Shown: positions 36,401 through 44,879, numbered from the stretch's first letter. The stretch is DNA of 64,000 nucleotides from Ricordea florida (GCA_949710005.1 OX453272.1:17042994-17106993), one strand, 5' to 3'. Program-made: numbers and translations. Notes: generated by a model from the sequence alone, not told the origin.

Positions 36401-37325
36401 TACAAAAATTCATAGAGGAATTACATTTGAAGAGTCAGCTTGGTTAAAACCATACATTGAATTGAATACCAACCTCAGAGCTAAAGGAAATAACGATTTT
36501 GAGAAAGATTTCTTCAAGTTAATGAATAATTCTGTGTTTGGTAAAACTATGGAAAACATTAGAAATAGGGTTGATATTAAATTAGTTACTAATGAAAAAG
36601 ATGTGAAAAAATTAATATCAAAACCAAACTATCAACATCGCACTATATTTTCTGAAAATCTTGTGGCAATTCATATGAAGAAAACAAAGTTAGTATTTAA
36701 TAAACCTGTTTACTTAGGTATGTGTATTCTGGATCTAAGTAAAACAATAATGTACAACTTTCATTATAATTATATAAAACCAAAATATGGAGAAAAAGCA
36801 AAATTGTTGTTTACAGATACAGACAGCCTTACTTATGATATAGAAACAAAGGATTTCTATAAAGATATAAGTCCAGATGTTAGGGATAAGTTTGACACAA
36901 GCAACTTTCCTAAAAATCATCCATCAGGTATTGAGACAGGTGTAAACAAAAAAGTCATCAATATGTTTAAAGATGAGGCTGGGGGCAAACAGATAACAGA
37001 ATTTGTAGGTCTACGAGCTAAGCTATACTCTTACAAAATGGATGAAGGTGAAGAAGAAAAGAAATGTAAGGGAATGAAGAAGGCAGTAGTAAAAAAGAGT
37101 ATAAGCTTTGGTGATTATAAGAAATGTTTATTCGAATGTAAAGAACAATACAGACAGATGAAAGTAATTAGAAGCCGCCGGCATGATGTTTTTTCAGAAA
37201 CCGTTAATAAAGTTGCATTATCTGCTAATGATGACAAGAGAATAATTTGTGAAGATGGAATACATACTTTAGCTATTGGTCATTATCTTACCAAAACAGA
37301 ATCTGGTGGAAGTTCTGTATCATAA
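33417..37325 (+). CDS. PolB: Protein-primed family B DNA polymerase (Polinton type)
   Basis: 1302 residues, starting about 12 bp inside the left inverted repeat. In order: a lysine-rich N-terminal region (1-150) that may include the terminal-protein function; an NENDHECFKWAV motif (about 314-325) typical of this polymerase group as I recall; a CxxC..H..C zinc finger (CRRCYNSF, about 433); exonuclease motif I, YADFEC (about 490); an HNH-like zinc insert, CHICERELG...FDHCHLTGKYRG...HNECN (about 593-625); polymerase motif A, DANNLYGG (about 899); motif B, NNSVFGKTMEN (about 1036); and motif C, TDTDS (about 1133). All key residues are present, so it looks functional. It replicates the element's linear DNA. 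Its 3' end overlaps the convergent integrase gene by 43 bp. Confidence 0.95.
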   Translation: MNQKQRLNLVEKLKKAIDENGESLKRLIVKQLNKIIKEKGKKLSNNKILKELRKIPEISAALDNKPKRLILDEPIPEINVPILEPLKPQKSNKTFNWGNYSFKVLDKDEFSKKLAGLTNENIIKLTNKKQTKLKPRKKVTISDSVSDELKEKEFNIEERQRAFRSYLKTYRIKGKKGYGPEEFLNHIKPKVLNLINQKKKPIKVKFLYCCKFKKENPATGNIDEDFGFFHTLVETVTLSTDFFELFDTMKNRLLELVEKFQKKGTGWIFDQVVYFDINIDPFEPISGSSYIKLPLKLAEKKAIINVKNENDHECFKWAVTSAVYIQKIHPERLNKEMIENSNNFDWLKIEFPAKLKDIDKFEKQNPYYAINLHGYNEDKGEVYPLRISKKQRGYIIELLLLTNDEGNSHYCWIKNFSRLVSSQINNKQHKREFCRRCYNSFPTEKSLEKHLEYCSANEEVKIDMPKDEDGNPIYIKFNNYNRKMRVPFVVYADFECITEKIKTCSPDKSKSYTNQYQKHIPSGFCYLIKSFDDKIFTPKLVKYTAESPDDDIPQIFVDNLEQDIKKIYNDTKFHKKAENMSEMDKKEYENATHCHICERELGEDKVFDHCHLTGKYRGAAHNECNLNYKIPKFFPVIFHNLSGYDAHIFIKNLGVTEGKINCIPNNEEKYISFTKQIVVDEFTNKEGKRVEVKRDIRFIDSFKFMSTSLEKLVANLPKESFKNLNNFYKGEELKLLLRKGVFPYDWFDRLDKLNTTQLPSKDAFYSILNDENISDNDYKHAQNVWETFNMETMRDYHDFYLNSDVLLLADVFENFRDVCSKNYGLDPAWYYTAPGLAWDAALKITKVNLELLTDIDMLLMIEKGIRGGVSMISTRYGKANNPYMINFDINKVINYIIYLDANNLYGGAMSKPLPTRGFRWMNEKELTYWKNMSCILEVDLECPTRLHDLHNDYPLAPERLFVNKVEKLIPNLNNKVKYVVHHETLKLYESLGLKVTKIHRGITFEESAWLKPYIELNTNLRAKGNNDFEKDFFKLMNNSVFGKTMENIRNRVDIKLVTNEKDVKKLISKPNYQHRTIFSENLVAIHMKKTKLVFNKPVYLGMCILDLSKTIMYNFHYNYIKPKYGEKAKLLFTDTDSLTYDIETKDFYKDISPDVRDKFDTSNFPKNHPSGIETGVNKKVINMFKDEAGGKQITEFVGLRAKLYSYKMDEGEEEKKCKGMKKAVVKKSISFGDYKKCLFECKEQYRQMKVIRSRRHDVFSETVNKVALSANDDKRIICEDGIHTLAIGHYLTKTESGGSSVS

Positions 37326-38275
37326 GGAATAACCTGTAATTCTTCACGAACAAATCCTCGTCGCGGCCCATCTTGTAAATAATATAAAACCGGCTGATTA
37401 GGCGAAATCAAACTTCTTGAAATATTATAAATTTTTATACTCCAAATGGGGTCTGTAGCTCGTCTTTTTTCACCACCTTCGAGTTCGCCGGGAGATAATA
37501 AATATCTAACTTTAACAATAGGAGGCAATCTAACCTCACCAAGACCAACCACTCTATTATATTTTTTAGTTTCAATATCAACCTCTTTCAGTTTTATAGC
37601 CTTAACAGGCTCTTTACCGGTTATTCTAGTTGGCGTATTATTCAAAGTTTTTAGAATATCTGGCAATCTTTTCACCCATACTCTAGACCTTTCATCGCTT
37701 ATCATTTCTTGGGCATATTGATGACTAAATAATTTTTCACTTAATGTTCTATTTGCTCTTTCCACAAACGCTTGTGATCTATGATTTCCAGCTTCTCCTC
37801 TCTGTATTTTTACATTATGGTAATTCATAAGTTTTGTAACCTCGCCCATAAATTCTTTTCCTGGATCAACCATTAATGTTTTAGGATATTTTAACTTCCT
37901 GGAATATATTTTTTCAAAAGCTTTTGATATTTCTCTACTTTCTTTTGTGGTTAATGGCTCGGCATCTTTATATCTAGAAGCAACATCAACAACAACTAAT
38001 GCGTATTTATATGTTTTTCTTCCAACCCTATCATACGGTAAAAATAATAAATCTGCTTGGTGAATTTGATTGGGTTTATCCACAGTCCAGTGCGGTCTAG
38101 GTATATATTTTGGTGGAGGTAGATATATTTGCCATATTGCTTGTTTTTTTAACCATTGTTTTGCTGAATCTTCATTTACTTTTGCTTTTTCAGATAATTT
38201 ATTAATAGCAGAATATCCTTTCCAATATCCTTCAGTTGAATAATATATTTTTGAAAGTATCTTTTCGTTACTCAT
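37283..38275 (-). CDS. INT: Retroviral-type (RVE) integrase of the Polinton
   Basis: 330 residues on the minus strand. The N-terminal part (1-60) lacks an obvious HHCC finger but carries a helix-rich segment. The catalytic core has IHQADLLF (D75), LMVDPGKEF (D137) and VERANRTL (E172), giving a D,D(about 35)E triad. The C-terminal part (about 250-330) is SH3-like: VRYLLSPGELEGG, then DPIWSIKIYNISR and YYLQDGPRRGFV. It would catalyse insertion of the linear element and produce the 5-bp duplication seen here. It overlaps the polymerase tail to tail and diverges from the small gene at 38309. Confidence 0.93.
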   Translation of the reverse strand: MSNEKILSKIYYSTEGYWKGYSAINKLSEKAKVNEDSAKQWLKKQAIWQIYLPPPKYIPRPHWTVDKPNQIHQADLLFLPYDRVGRKTYKYALVVVDVASRYKDAEPLTTKESREISKAFEKIYSRKLKYPKTLMVDPGKEFMGEVTKLMNYHNVKIQRGEAGNHRSQAFVERANRTLSEKLFSHQYAQEMISDERSRVWVKRLPDILKTLNNTPTRITGKEPVKAIKLKEVDIETKKYNRVVGLGEVRLPPIVKVRYLLSPGELEGGEKRRATDPIWSIKIYNISRSLISPNQPVLYYLQDGPRRGFVREELQVIPYDTELPPDSVLVR

Positions 38276-38308
38276 TTAAAAATTAACAAAAGTATCTTAT
38301 AAATTAAA

Positions 38309-38527
38309 ATGGAGGAAGAAAAAATAATTTTTACGAGATATCAAATTAATATTATGAAAAAAATTATCATTAAAAAAATTTTAGATATGGAAGATGGTGA
38401 TAATATTTTTAATGTTTTAATTTTAATTCCTGAGGCTAGAGAAAAATTATTAAAACATATTAACAAATTAGAGCAAAGGGGTTTAAAGGCTAACCAAACT
38501 ATCTTTAAAAATTACAATGACGTCTGA
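38309..38527 (+). CDS. Small helical protein of unknown function
   Basis: 72 residues (MEEEKIIFTRYQIN...), rich in Lys, Ile and Leu, probably helical, with no membrane segment or zinc motif. It overlaps the capsid gene start by 11 bp, suggesting a shared transcript, and is divergent from integrase across a 33-bp gap. It could be a small regulator or capsid-associated protein. No family recognised. Confidence 0.6.
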   Translation: MEEEKIIFTRYQINIMKKIIIKKILDMEDGDNIFNVLILIPEAREKLLKHINKLEQRGLKANQTIFKNYNDV

Positions 38528-39758
38528 AAAAATTAATCCAAACAGAATTCCAAAGGAACCATTTGGTTTGAAAGCGGAATCAACATTGAATAGAATTACT
38601 CTAAATCCATCCACAGCCAGCCCAGGAGAAACATTATATATAAATATTCCAAAACTTTCTGAGAATTTAGTGATTGTGCCGGGAAGCGTATCTCTTCTAT
38701 TTGATTTAGATGTTGAGGGCCATGCAAATAATACGGTTGTTAATAATTTAGCAAGTAATCTTGTATCCAGATTAAAAGTTCTTTTTGGTGGTGAAACATT
38801 ACAAGATACGCAAAGATATGATTTATTTCAAACATATCGCGATTTATTTTTAACCGAAGAAGAGCGAGAAGATAAATTAAAACAAGGTATTTCTTCTCTA
38901 AATATTAGAAAACTTAGAACAAAAGCCGGCGATGCAAAAACACAAGATGTAAAAGAAGTTGCTCTCGCTAATGTTCACGGTTCAAAGTATAGAATACCAA
39001 TAAATCATCCTATTTTAAACGATCATGGAGTTTTTTATCCGAAAGCATTAGAAAATCATCTAATATTTGAGATTACACTTGCCCCAATTAGTAATATTCT
39101 TATTTATTCTGATACAACTAAAACACCATCATATTCAATCAAAAACTTAGAGTTAGAATATTCTTCAATTTCAAGCGAATACTTAGCACGAGAAGCCCAA
39201 TCAACATATCAAGTTGGTAAAGGATTCTTTTATGAAAATATTACTTTACACAAAACTTTTACATTTTCCATTGGTGGAGATGGTGTTATTAATCAACATA
39301 TTAATTTACCAAGAAGATCAATGACTGGAATATTATGTTTGTTTTTACTACCACAAGCTGTAGGAGCAAGGGATTCTGAAAATTTTTATAATCCAGGTAT
39401 ATCTTCTGTTAATATTGATGTTGATGGTGTACCAAATAGAATATATTCTAGGGGAATGATTCCATCAGATCTTTGGGAATCCGTGAAAAAACGTTTTCAT
39501 AGAGATGATGGTTTACAAATTTCATTGAAAGAAAAAGATTTTTACGCGGATAAGTTTGCTCTTTGGGTTGATACTAGAACTCACCCAGATAATGGTATTC
39601 ATGGTGGAGGACTAGCTCTAAATAATACACACGATGGTGTAAAAATAGAAATTAAAAGGAAACAAAGCGGATCTGGAACTGTAACCTGTCATATGTTTGT
39701 TGTGGCTGATGCGATGATGGAAATAATGAATTCATCTTTACGATCAATAAAGTACTAA
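38517..39758 (+). CDS. MCP: Major capsid protein, double jelly-roll type
   Basis: 413 residues of mainly beta character. The segment order fits the Polinton/adintovirus hexon: first roll strands (LYINIPKLSENLVIV, SLLFDLDV, SRLKVLFGGETL), the linker GVFYPKALENHLIFEIT, then second roll strands (HKTFTFSIGG, RSMTGILCLF, DKFALWVD) and the closing VTCHMFVVADAMMEI. It is shorter than many Polinton capsids. Preceded by tttaaaggct (38482-38491) and followed directly by the packaging ATPase, the usual morphogenesis neighbourhood. The relic at 26817-29145 carries a broken homologue, so this gene marks the family. The fold assignment is inferred from pattern. Confidence 0.75.
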   Translation: MTSEKINPNRIPKEPFGLKAESTLNRITLNPSTASPGETLYINIPKLSENLVIVPGSVSLLFDLDVEGHANNTVVNNLASNLVSRLKVLFGGETLQDTQRYDLFQTYRDLFLTEEEREDKLKQGISSLNIRKLRTKAGDAKTQDVKEVALANVHGSKYRIPINHPILNDHGVFYPKALENHLIFEITLAPISNILIYSDTTKTPSYSIKNLELEYSSISSEYLAREAQSTYQVGKGFFYENITLHKTFTFSIGGDGVINQHINLPRRSMTGILCLFLLPQAVGARDSENFYNPGISSVNIDVDGVPNRIYSRGMIPSDLWESVKKRFHRDDGLQISLKEKDFYADKFALWVDTRTHPDNGIHGGGLALNNTHDGVKIEIKRKQSGSGTVTCHMFVVADAMMEIMNSSLRSIKY

Positions 39759-39798
39759 CCGAACCTAACTTAAAAACCTTTAGTTATGATACAAAATC

Positions 39799-40425
39799 AT
39801 GGAAGAACTACGAGATAAAATTCCTTTTCATTGTATTATAACTGGACCAACAAATTGCGGAAAAACAAAATACATCATAGATCAGCTCCGAGGGCCGTTT
39901 CGAAAAGTTTTTGAATATATTGTTCTCATTTGTCCAACTTATTCTAAAAATAAAACATATCATAATTTTGCTGGCGGAGATAAGAGATTCTTTGTATTGT
40001 CACCCGATGCTAGTAATATAGATGAGATTAATGAATTGTTAACCGATTGTCAAACTTTATTCTCTGGAACAAACACATTAATAATTTTAGATGATTGCGC
40101 TGTTTCTAATGATTTGAAGAAAAGATCTAATAAATTTATAGATTTAGCATTCTCCGGAAGACATCATGGTTTATCAATGTGGGTTCTCACACAACAATTA
40201 ACATCGATAGCAAAACCATTCCGAGAAAATGTTGCCTGCGTTGTTACTTTCCATAATCCCTCGCAGAAAGGTATGAAGATGTTTTTCGAAGATTATGGAG
40301 GTGATTTGGATTCTGAAACATGTAAAAAATTTGTAGAACTCCTGAAAAAAGAAAAATATTCTAGGCTATGTTTATCTTTACGATTCCCGTTCAAATGTTA
40401 TTTGGAGATCCCTGAAGTGATCTAA
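39799..40425 (+). CDS. ATPase: FtsK/HerA-type genome-packaging ATPase
   Basis: 208 residues. Walker A is GPTNCGKT (16-23) and Walker B is TLIILDD (about 93-99). A TQQLTSIAKPFREN segment plays the sensor/arginine-finger role typical of the A32-like packaging ATPases of Polintons and large DNA viruses. The protein would pump DNA into preformed capsids. It lies 40 bp after the capsid gene. The family is well known and the motifs are complete. Confidence 0.92.
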   Translation: MEELRDKIPFHCIITGPTNCGKTKYIIDQLRGPFRKVFEYIVLICPTYSKNKTYHNFAGGDKRFFVLSPDASNIDEINELLTDCQTLFSGTNTLIILDDCAVSNDLKKRSNKFIDLAFSGRHHGLSMWVLTQQLTSIAKPFRENVACVVTFHNPSQKGMKMFFEDYGGDLDSETCKKFVELLKKEKYSRLCLSLRFPFKCYLEIPEVI

Positions 40426-40448
40426 AAGAATCAATGTTGTATTAAAAA

Positions 40449-41003
40449 ATGTCAAAAATTGAAGATTACATTGAAGAAAAAACTGAGGTAAAAAATGATG
40501 TCAATCAAAGTGAGGATATTGAAATCAAACAAGAATCACTAGCTATTCTTGCATCTCTTGGAACTACAAAAGAATATTTAGGAGTTGATATGAGTCTGGG
40601 TGATGTAAAAAAATTATCAGTAAAAGATGTTGAAAAATATTATAATCGTTATCAGGCAGTATTAGGAAAGAAAATTAGCGGCGGATTGGTAGATTCATCT
40701 CTTCAATTAGTTTCTAAAGTAATTTCTTATGTGGTTCCTGTGGATGATATAGAAGCTCTTTGTAAGGATTTGAAGAATGATGATTTGGTTAATAGTGAAC
40801 TAACAAACATTGTAGGTCTATTAGCATTGAAAGCAGGAAGACTGGCAGCACTTGCTAGCGGTATATTTCAAGTAGCTAAACACGTTAAATTCAACAAAAA
40901 TCAACAATTTACAAGTACAACTGAGCATAAAAATCAGGAGATTTCAAATACAACTGAGCAAGATACTAAGCATAATTATGAAGGTGTTGATACTGTAAAC
41001 TAA
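40449..41003 (+). CDS. Conserved-looking virion-block protein, unknown
   Basis: 184 residues: an acidic N-terminus (1-35), a helical middle (KEYLGVDMSLGDVKKL, YYNRYQAVLGKKISGGLVDS), then a moderately hydrophobic helix, NIVGLLALKAGRLAALASGI (about 122-142), and a polar Q/N/T-rich tail. It lies between the ATPase and small membrane proteins, which suggests a minor virion or scaffold role. No enzyme motif seen. Confidence 0.65.
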   Translation: MSKIEDYIEEKTEVKNDVNQSEDIEIKQESLAILASLGTTKEYLGVDMSLGDVKKLSVKDVEKYYNRYQAVLGKKISGGLVDSSLQLVSKVISYVVPVDDIEALCKDLKNDDLVNSELTNIVGLLALKAGRLAALASGIFQVAKHVKFNKNQQFTSTTEHKNQEISNTTEQDTKHNYEGVDTVN

Positions 41004-41037
41004 GCAGGTTTAAAGGCTTATTTATGATATCTAAATA

Positions 41038-41478
41038 ATGTCTGAACAAACTGAAGGAGGAAAAGAAGCTGTTGAGCAAATTACTAGAGAACCGCCCAAA
41101 GAAGTTAATTCATCAAAAAATAAAGAAAAAGATCCTAAAAAAGTTGCTGCTGGTAGAAAATTGGCGGAATATAATAAAAAAGCAAAAGAAGCATTGGCAA
41201 GGGAGGCCAAACGGAATGCAGAGCAAATGAAAAGGGAAGAAGAGCATCAAAATGAAAATACAGAAAATGAATCTAATAAAGCGTGGCTACCAGAGCTATC
41301 TTTTACAACTGTATTATCAATTGTTGGAATAGGTTTTACAGCATTTGATATGTTTATGAGATATTATAAAAACAGAATACCTGATTTATCTCAAATTCCT
41401 CAAATACAACAACCAATAAATACACAACCATCAAAAATACCACAACCCACAGATAGACCAAAAATTGGAATGATGTAA
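41038..41478 (+). CDS. Small membrane protein with charged N-terminus
   Basis: 146 residues. A highly charged K/E-rich N-terminal helix (about 1-78) is followed by one hydrophobic segment, FTTVLSIVGIGFTAFDMFM (about 88-106), and a proline/glutamine-rich tail with PQIQQP and PQPTDRP. Preceded by tttaaaggct (41009-41018). It is likely a capsid- or membrane-associated minor protein. No family recognised. Confidence 0.6.
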   Translation: MSEQTEGGKEAVEQITREPPKEVNSSKNKEKDPKKVAAGRKLAEYNKKAKEALAREAKRNAEQMKREEEHQNENTENESNKAWLPELSFTTVLSIVGIGFTAFDMFMRYYKNRIPDLSQIPQIQQPINTQPSKIPQPTDRPKIGMM

Positions 41479-41534
41479 TTTAATCACACCACTAAAAGTA
41501 ATCTAAAGGTTTCTTACTGATGTAGTAAAAAATC

Positions 41535-41753
41535 ATGTCAAACGAAAACAAACTTGTGAAAACTGTTACTGATTCTGCGGTACTTATCGGATTAGGAGCT
41601 GGAGTTGGATATGTAGCCAAAAAAGTTATGAAAGAATCATTTTTGAACGATCCATCCTCAAGTATTACAAATTATGCAAAATGGGTTGCTGTATTGTCTG
41701 GAAGTATGTATCTAAAAACATATTTAGAGGAACAAAATATTTTACCAAAATAA
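41535..41753 (+). CDS. Small two-helix membrane protein
   Basis: 72 residues with a glycine-rich hydrophobic segment (AVLIGLGAGVGYVAKKV) and a second weaker one (KWVAVLSGSMYLKTYL). Preceded by tctaaaggtttcttactga (41502-41520), identical to the sequence upstream of the gene at 43173. The stop codon is 2 bp before the next start, so the two genes are probably co-transcribed. Confidence 0.65.
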   Translation: MSNENKLVKTVTDSAVLIGLGAGVGYVAKKVMKESFLNDPSSSITNYAKWVAVLSGSMYLKTYLEEQNILPK

Positions 41754-41755
41754 TT

Positions 41756-42154
41756 ATGGCACTTGTATCAATAGCAATGATGGTTGGAGGGGCAGTATTA
41801 AACTCAACAGCATTTGTTGGCGGGTCATATCTCGCAAAATATCTATCGGGAAATAAAATAGATACAGAAAAAATAAGACACGATAAAGCAATGGAAAAAT
41901 ATCAAAGAGATTATGCAGAATATCAAGAAAAAAGACAAAAACTAATGGATTGGAAAATTAAGAAAAAAGATGAAAAATATCAAGCATCAAAAAATATTTC
42001 AAAAACAAATGAACAATTTGCATTATATAGTCAAATGAAAGAACCAAAATTTTCAGATTATTATAAACCAAGCGATGATCAAAAGAATAGCGAAATGTTA
42101 TATGTTGGAGGAGGAATGTTGGCGTTGGGTTATGCGGTTAGTAAATTATTTTAA
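41756..42154 (+). CDS. Membrane-anchored protein conserved in Polinton-type elements
   Basis: I choose ATG 41756 (132 residues) over the longer frame from 41681 because the extension only mirrors the preceding gene. An N-terminal hydrophobic helix (LVSIAMMVGGAVLNS) leads to YLAKYLSGN, then a long charged coiled region (EKYQRDYAEYQEKRQKLMDW), FSDYYKPSDDQ, and a C-terminal hydrophobic helix (YVGGGMLALGYAVSKLF). I recall similar proteins near capsid genes in animal Polintons; the function is unknown. A minor virion protein is plausible. Confidence 0.7.
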   Translation: MALVSIAMMVGGAVLNSTAFVGGSYLAKYLSGNKIDTEKIRHDKAMEKYQRDYAEYQEKRQKLMDWKIKKKDEKYQASKNISKTNEQFALYSQMKEPKFSDYYKPSDDQKNSEMLYVGGGMLALGYAVSKLF

Positions 42155-42170
42155 ATAACATTATTTTTTT

Positions 42171-42207
42171 TTATGTAACCATTAATTTGGTTATATAACA
42201 TAATTAT
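42171..42207. terminator. Conserved 3'-end hairpin, copy 1
   Basis: ttatgtaacc...ggttatataacataa: GTAACC can pair with GGTTAT around an AT-rich loop. It lies between the convergent 3' ends of the genes at 41756 and 42218. Two more nearly identical copies are at 47176 and 47932. Confidence 0.65.
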
Positions 42208-42217
42208 ATTTATTATC

Positions 42218-43048
42218 TTAATCTAGTTCTTCTTCTTCTTCTTCTTCTTGTTCCATAAATTCAAAATATGATTTACAATCAGAAACAATTACTTCAGGCT
42301 CATATTTTGGTTTTGCCAACAATTTTTTAATTTCAATTTTTGGTTCTATATACGCTTCATAAAGTTTTACTTGAAGAGAAATTATTTTGGCGCCAATAAA
42401 TATTGATTCAATTTTTATTGCGCATTCAGCGCGACATCGTTTATTCATTAAATCCTTATATTCCATTAATTCATCGGTTTTCATATTATAAAATTTTGTT
42501 AGAAACCTATCTTCTCTTTTTGAGTAATTTAATTTTGCATATAATGTTGGACCTCGGCCCTCAGCTTTATGCATAAAAGTTTTGTTTTTTTCATCTGTAA
42601 TTTTTACCATTTTCCAATATAGAGGATTTAAACCGCCCTTTGTTTTTGTAAGATCATTTCTTTCCAATTCAAACTTGTCAATTTTTTCTTTATTTTCTAT
42701 CAAATGATCAATACAACAATCCACTATTTCGTTAAAAGTATTAATCCATTTTTCCTCTTCTGGAGTTGGCTCATCTTTACTCCATAAACACAAAGGAAAA
42801 GTATATCCCGTAACTTTATTTGTTTCTTGGCTTCTATTTTCTGAAACTCCATATGAATACAAACGTTCAGTTGGAATAACAAGTTCTCCTTCGGTTCCAT
42901 CTTCATTTTTTGTAAAAATATTTATTCGCTTAAATTCAATCTTGGGTTTTGTTCCAGGAACTTCTCCTGAAATTGGTTTAGAAAATATCATACGCTGTTT
43001 TGGAATGTAATTATTAATATTTGTTAATTGCGTGCTTTCATTAATCAT
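42218..43048 (-). CDS. Probable ssDNA-binding protein (DUF2738-like)
   Basis: 276 residues on minus. Motif run: YGVSENRSQ, TFPLCLWSKDEPTPEEEKWI, NPLYWKMVKI, GRGPTLYAKLNY, AECAIKIESIFIGAKIISLQVKLYEA, and an acidic tail EQEEEEEEELD. This resembles the ssDNA-binding DUF2738 proteins of large DNA viruses as I remember them; acidic C-terminal tails are typical of SSBs. It is transcribed against the virion block, and its upstream region lacks the TAAAG motif, consistent with early replication-class expression. Confidence 0.5.
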   Translation of the reverse strand: MINESTQLTNINNYIPKQRMIFSKPISGEVPGTKPKIEFKRINIFTKNEDGTEGELVIPTERLYSYGVSENRSQETNKVTGYTFPLCLWSKDEPTPEEEKWINTFNEIVDCCIDHLIENKEKIDKFELERNDLTKTKGGLNPLYWKMVKITDEKNKTFMHKAEGRGPTLYAKLNYSKREDRFLTKFYNMKTDELMEYKDLMNKRCRAECAIKIESIFIGAKIISLQVKLYEAYIEPKIEIKKLLAKPKYEPEVIVSDCKSYFEFMEQEEEEEEELD

Positions 43049-43172
43049 TTTATTTATACTTTTTTATTTTTTAAATGATAAAATTCAATTTTTTATTTAT
43101 TAAATATTTATAATTTTTGATTTGTGTATTTAAAATATCTAAAGGTTTCTTACTGATGAGTAAAAAAAAATA

Positions 43173-44129
43173 ATGGCAGAAGGAGGAGATATACCAGAAG
43201 ATTTAGATCCAACTGGTCTAAATGATACAAAAGATGATGATTATGATGATAATAACGATTCAATTTATTTACCAACAATTACATCCACATCTACCAGCTA
43301 TCAAAATCCTGCTTATGAGGATGAAGAAGAAGAAACTTCATTTTATGATGTTAATGAAAAAACAACTTTGTTGACTAAAAAAGAAAGAGATATAGATTAT
43401 GCTTGGGGTGAGGTTAAACGAAATTTCCCTAAAGTTAATACTGATAAAGTAATTGCTGGAATAGATAAATTAAAACGAGTATTTGTAAAATTGAAAAGAA
43501 CTGGGGGTAAACAATACATTTTATTAACCAATGGCGAATTAGAAGGAAAACCTTCCCAAACTTTAATTAATGCTTTGGGTAAAAGAGCAGAAGAAATTGA
43601 TGAAGAAATGGATGTTGAAATCACTAAGAAAAAAGAAAAACGAAATAAAATGACTGAGAGGAGGAAATTCCTTGAGGATAAGCCGAATAAAACACCCGAG
43701 GAAATTAACGAGATTGAAAATATAAGTAGAAAAACTACTGAAGTTGATGAAGATATAGCAAACGATGAGAGTGTGAGAGAAAGAATACAAAATAGAATGT
43801 CATTGCGCGATCGTGTGAAGGTTATATTCAAAAAGTATGGTTTTACAGTTTTTGCTGTTGTTAGCGCTGTTGGTTTAATAATTGGGGTTATAGTTTCTAA
43901 TCTTTCAAAGGGTTTATCTACTTTGGGAAAAGGTATTGGAAATGGATTGAAAACTATAGGTAAAAAACTAGGTGAAATATTGCCAGGAATGATTGGTGCA
44001 ATAGTTAGCTTTTTATTCAAAACAGCAGGACAAGTTATTAGCTTTTTAGGAAAGAATGCATGGCTTTTAATAATGGCGGTTGTTATATATTTTGTTGAAC
44101 AAATGAAAAGCGGAAATAAGAGAAAGTAG
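43173..44129 (+). CDS. Virion-block membrane protein with coiled coil
   Basis: 318 residues: an acidic disordered N-terminus (1-70, DD/EE clusters and a YENP-like YQNPAYE), a lysine/glutamate-rich coiled region (about 130-215), then strongly hydrophobic stretches FAVVSAVGLIIGVIVSNL (about 225-242), a glycine-rich amphipathic stretch, and WLLIMAVVIYFVEQM near the end. Preceded by tctaaaggtttcttactga (43138-43156). It could be a minor virion protein interacting with membranes. No family recognised. Confidence 0.65.
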   Translation: MAEGGDIPEDLDPTGLNDTKDDDYDDNNDSIYLPTITSTSTSYQNPAYEDEEEETSFYDVNEKTTLLTKKERDIDYAWGEVKRNFPKVNTDKVIAGIDKLKRVFVKLKRTGGKQYILLTNGELEGKPSQTLINALGKRAEEIDEEMDVEITKKKEKRNKMTERRKFLEDKPNKTPEEINEIENISRKTTEVDEDIANDESVRERIQNRMSLRDRVKVIFKKYGFTVFAVVSAVGLIIGVIVSNLSKGLSTLGKGIGNGLKTIGKKLGEILPGMIGAIVSFLFKTAGQVISFLGKNAWLLIMAVVIYFVEQMKSGNKRK

Positions 44130-44164
44130 GTTTAAAGATACTAAGGTGATCAGTAAAAAACAAT

Positions 44165-44773
44165 ATGACAGATTACAATCAAATTTATCCTCAACTACCT
44201 AATAATGTTGATCCTATTATTTTCAGATTGCAAAAATCAAGCGAAGTATTACAAAATCTTGAGAGAGAAATTAAACATTACGAAGATGTAAGAAAAAAAT
44301 ATAATAGAACAAGAGGAATATTTACAAAAATAAGTGTTTGTGGAGGATTGATTTCAGTTATTCTATCTGCAAGTGGTTTAGGAACTTCTCTTACTGGTTT
44401 TGGTGCTGTTGTCGGTGTGCCTTTAGGCGTTGTTGGTGGAGTTTTTGGTGGATTATCGGTTGGATTTGGTTATGCATCAAAAAGACTTTCAAATAAAGTT
44501 AGTAAACATGAGCAAACCGCCGCAATAGCAAAATCAAAATTAAACACAATAAACGATTTGGTTTCAAAGGCTTTGAAAGATAATAAAATATCAGATCAAG
44601 AATTTTCTATAATTTTAGCTGAACTGGAAAAGTTTCAAAAACTAAAACGAGAAGTTAGACAAAAATTTAATAGATATACAGAAAAAAACTTGGATATGTC
44701 TCAGATAAGAAGAGACGTTCGTTCAGATCTATTAAAAGAATTAACCAGGGCTACACCCGATCCCGCTCATTAA
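44165..44773 (+). CDS. Glycine-rich membrane protein, possible lytic or fusion-like role
   Basis: 202 residues. An N-terminal helix (DPIIFRLQKSSEVLQNLEREI) leads to a hydrophobic glycine/valine-rich region (about 57-105, with LISVILSASGLG and GVVGGVFGGLSVGFG) and a long helical C-terminus. Preceded by tttaaagata (44131-44140). The hydrophobic centre flanked by helices resembles membrane-active viral proteins in layout only; no function is claimed. Confidence 0.6.
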   Translation: MTDYNQIYPQLPNNVDPIIFRLQKSSEVLQNLEREIKHYEDVRKKYNRTRGIFTKISVCGGLISVILSASGLGTSLTGFGAVVGVPLGVVGGVFGGLSVGFGYASKRLSNKVSKHEQTAAIAKSKLNTINDLVSKALKDNKISDQEFSIILAELEKFQKLKREVRQKFNRYTEKNLDMSQIRRDVRSDLLKELTRATPDPAH

Positions 44774-44782
44774 AAATTTCAT

Positions 44783-44842
44783 ATGAAAGAACTGATGTGG
44801 GTTGTAATTGTTTTGCTGGTATTAATTAACATTTTATTCTAG
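44783..44842 (+). CDS. 19-residue single-span membrane micropeptide
   Basis: ATG at 44783 begins MKELMW, followed by about 13 almost uninterrupted hydrophobic residues to a TAG at 44842. It fills most of the 106-bp gap between 44773 and 44880. The composition is what a real membrane micropeptide would have, but such a short frame can arise by chance in AT-rich DNA. Confidence 0.35.
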   Translation: MKELMWVVIVLLVLINILF

Positions 44843-44879
44843 ATCTAAAGATCTGATTTACAAAAACACAAAGAATAAA

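Noticed and set aside
41681..41755. N-terminal extension of the 132-residue membrane protein
   Set aside because: It overlaps the preceding small gene in another frame; the ATG at 41756, 2 bp after that gene's stop, is a better start.
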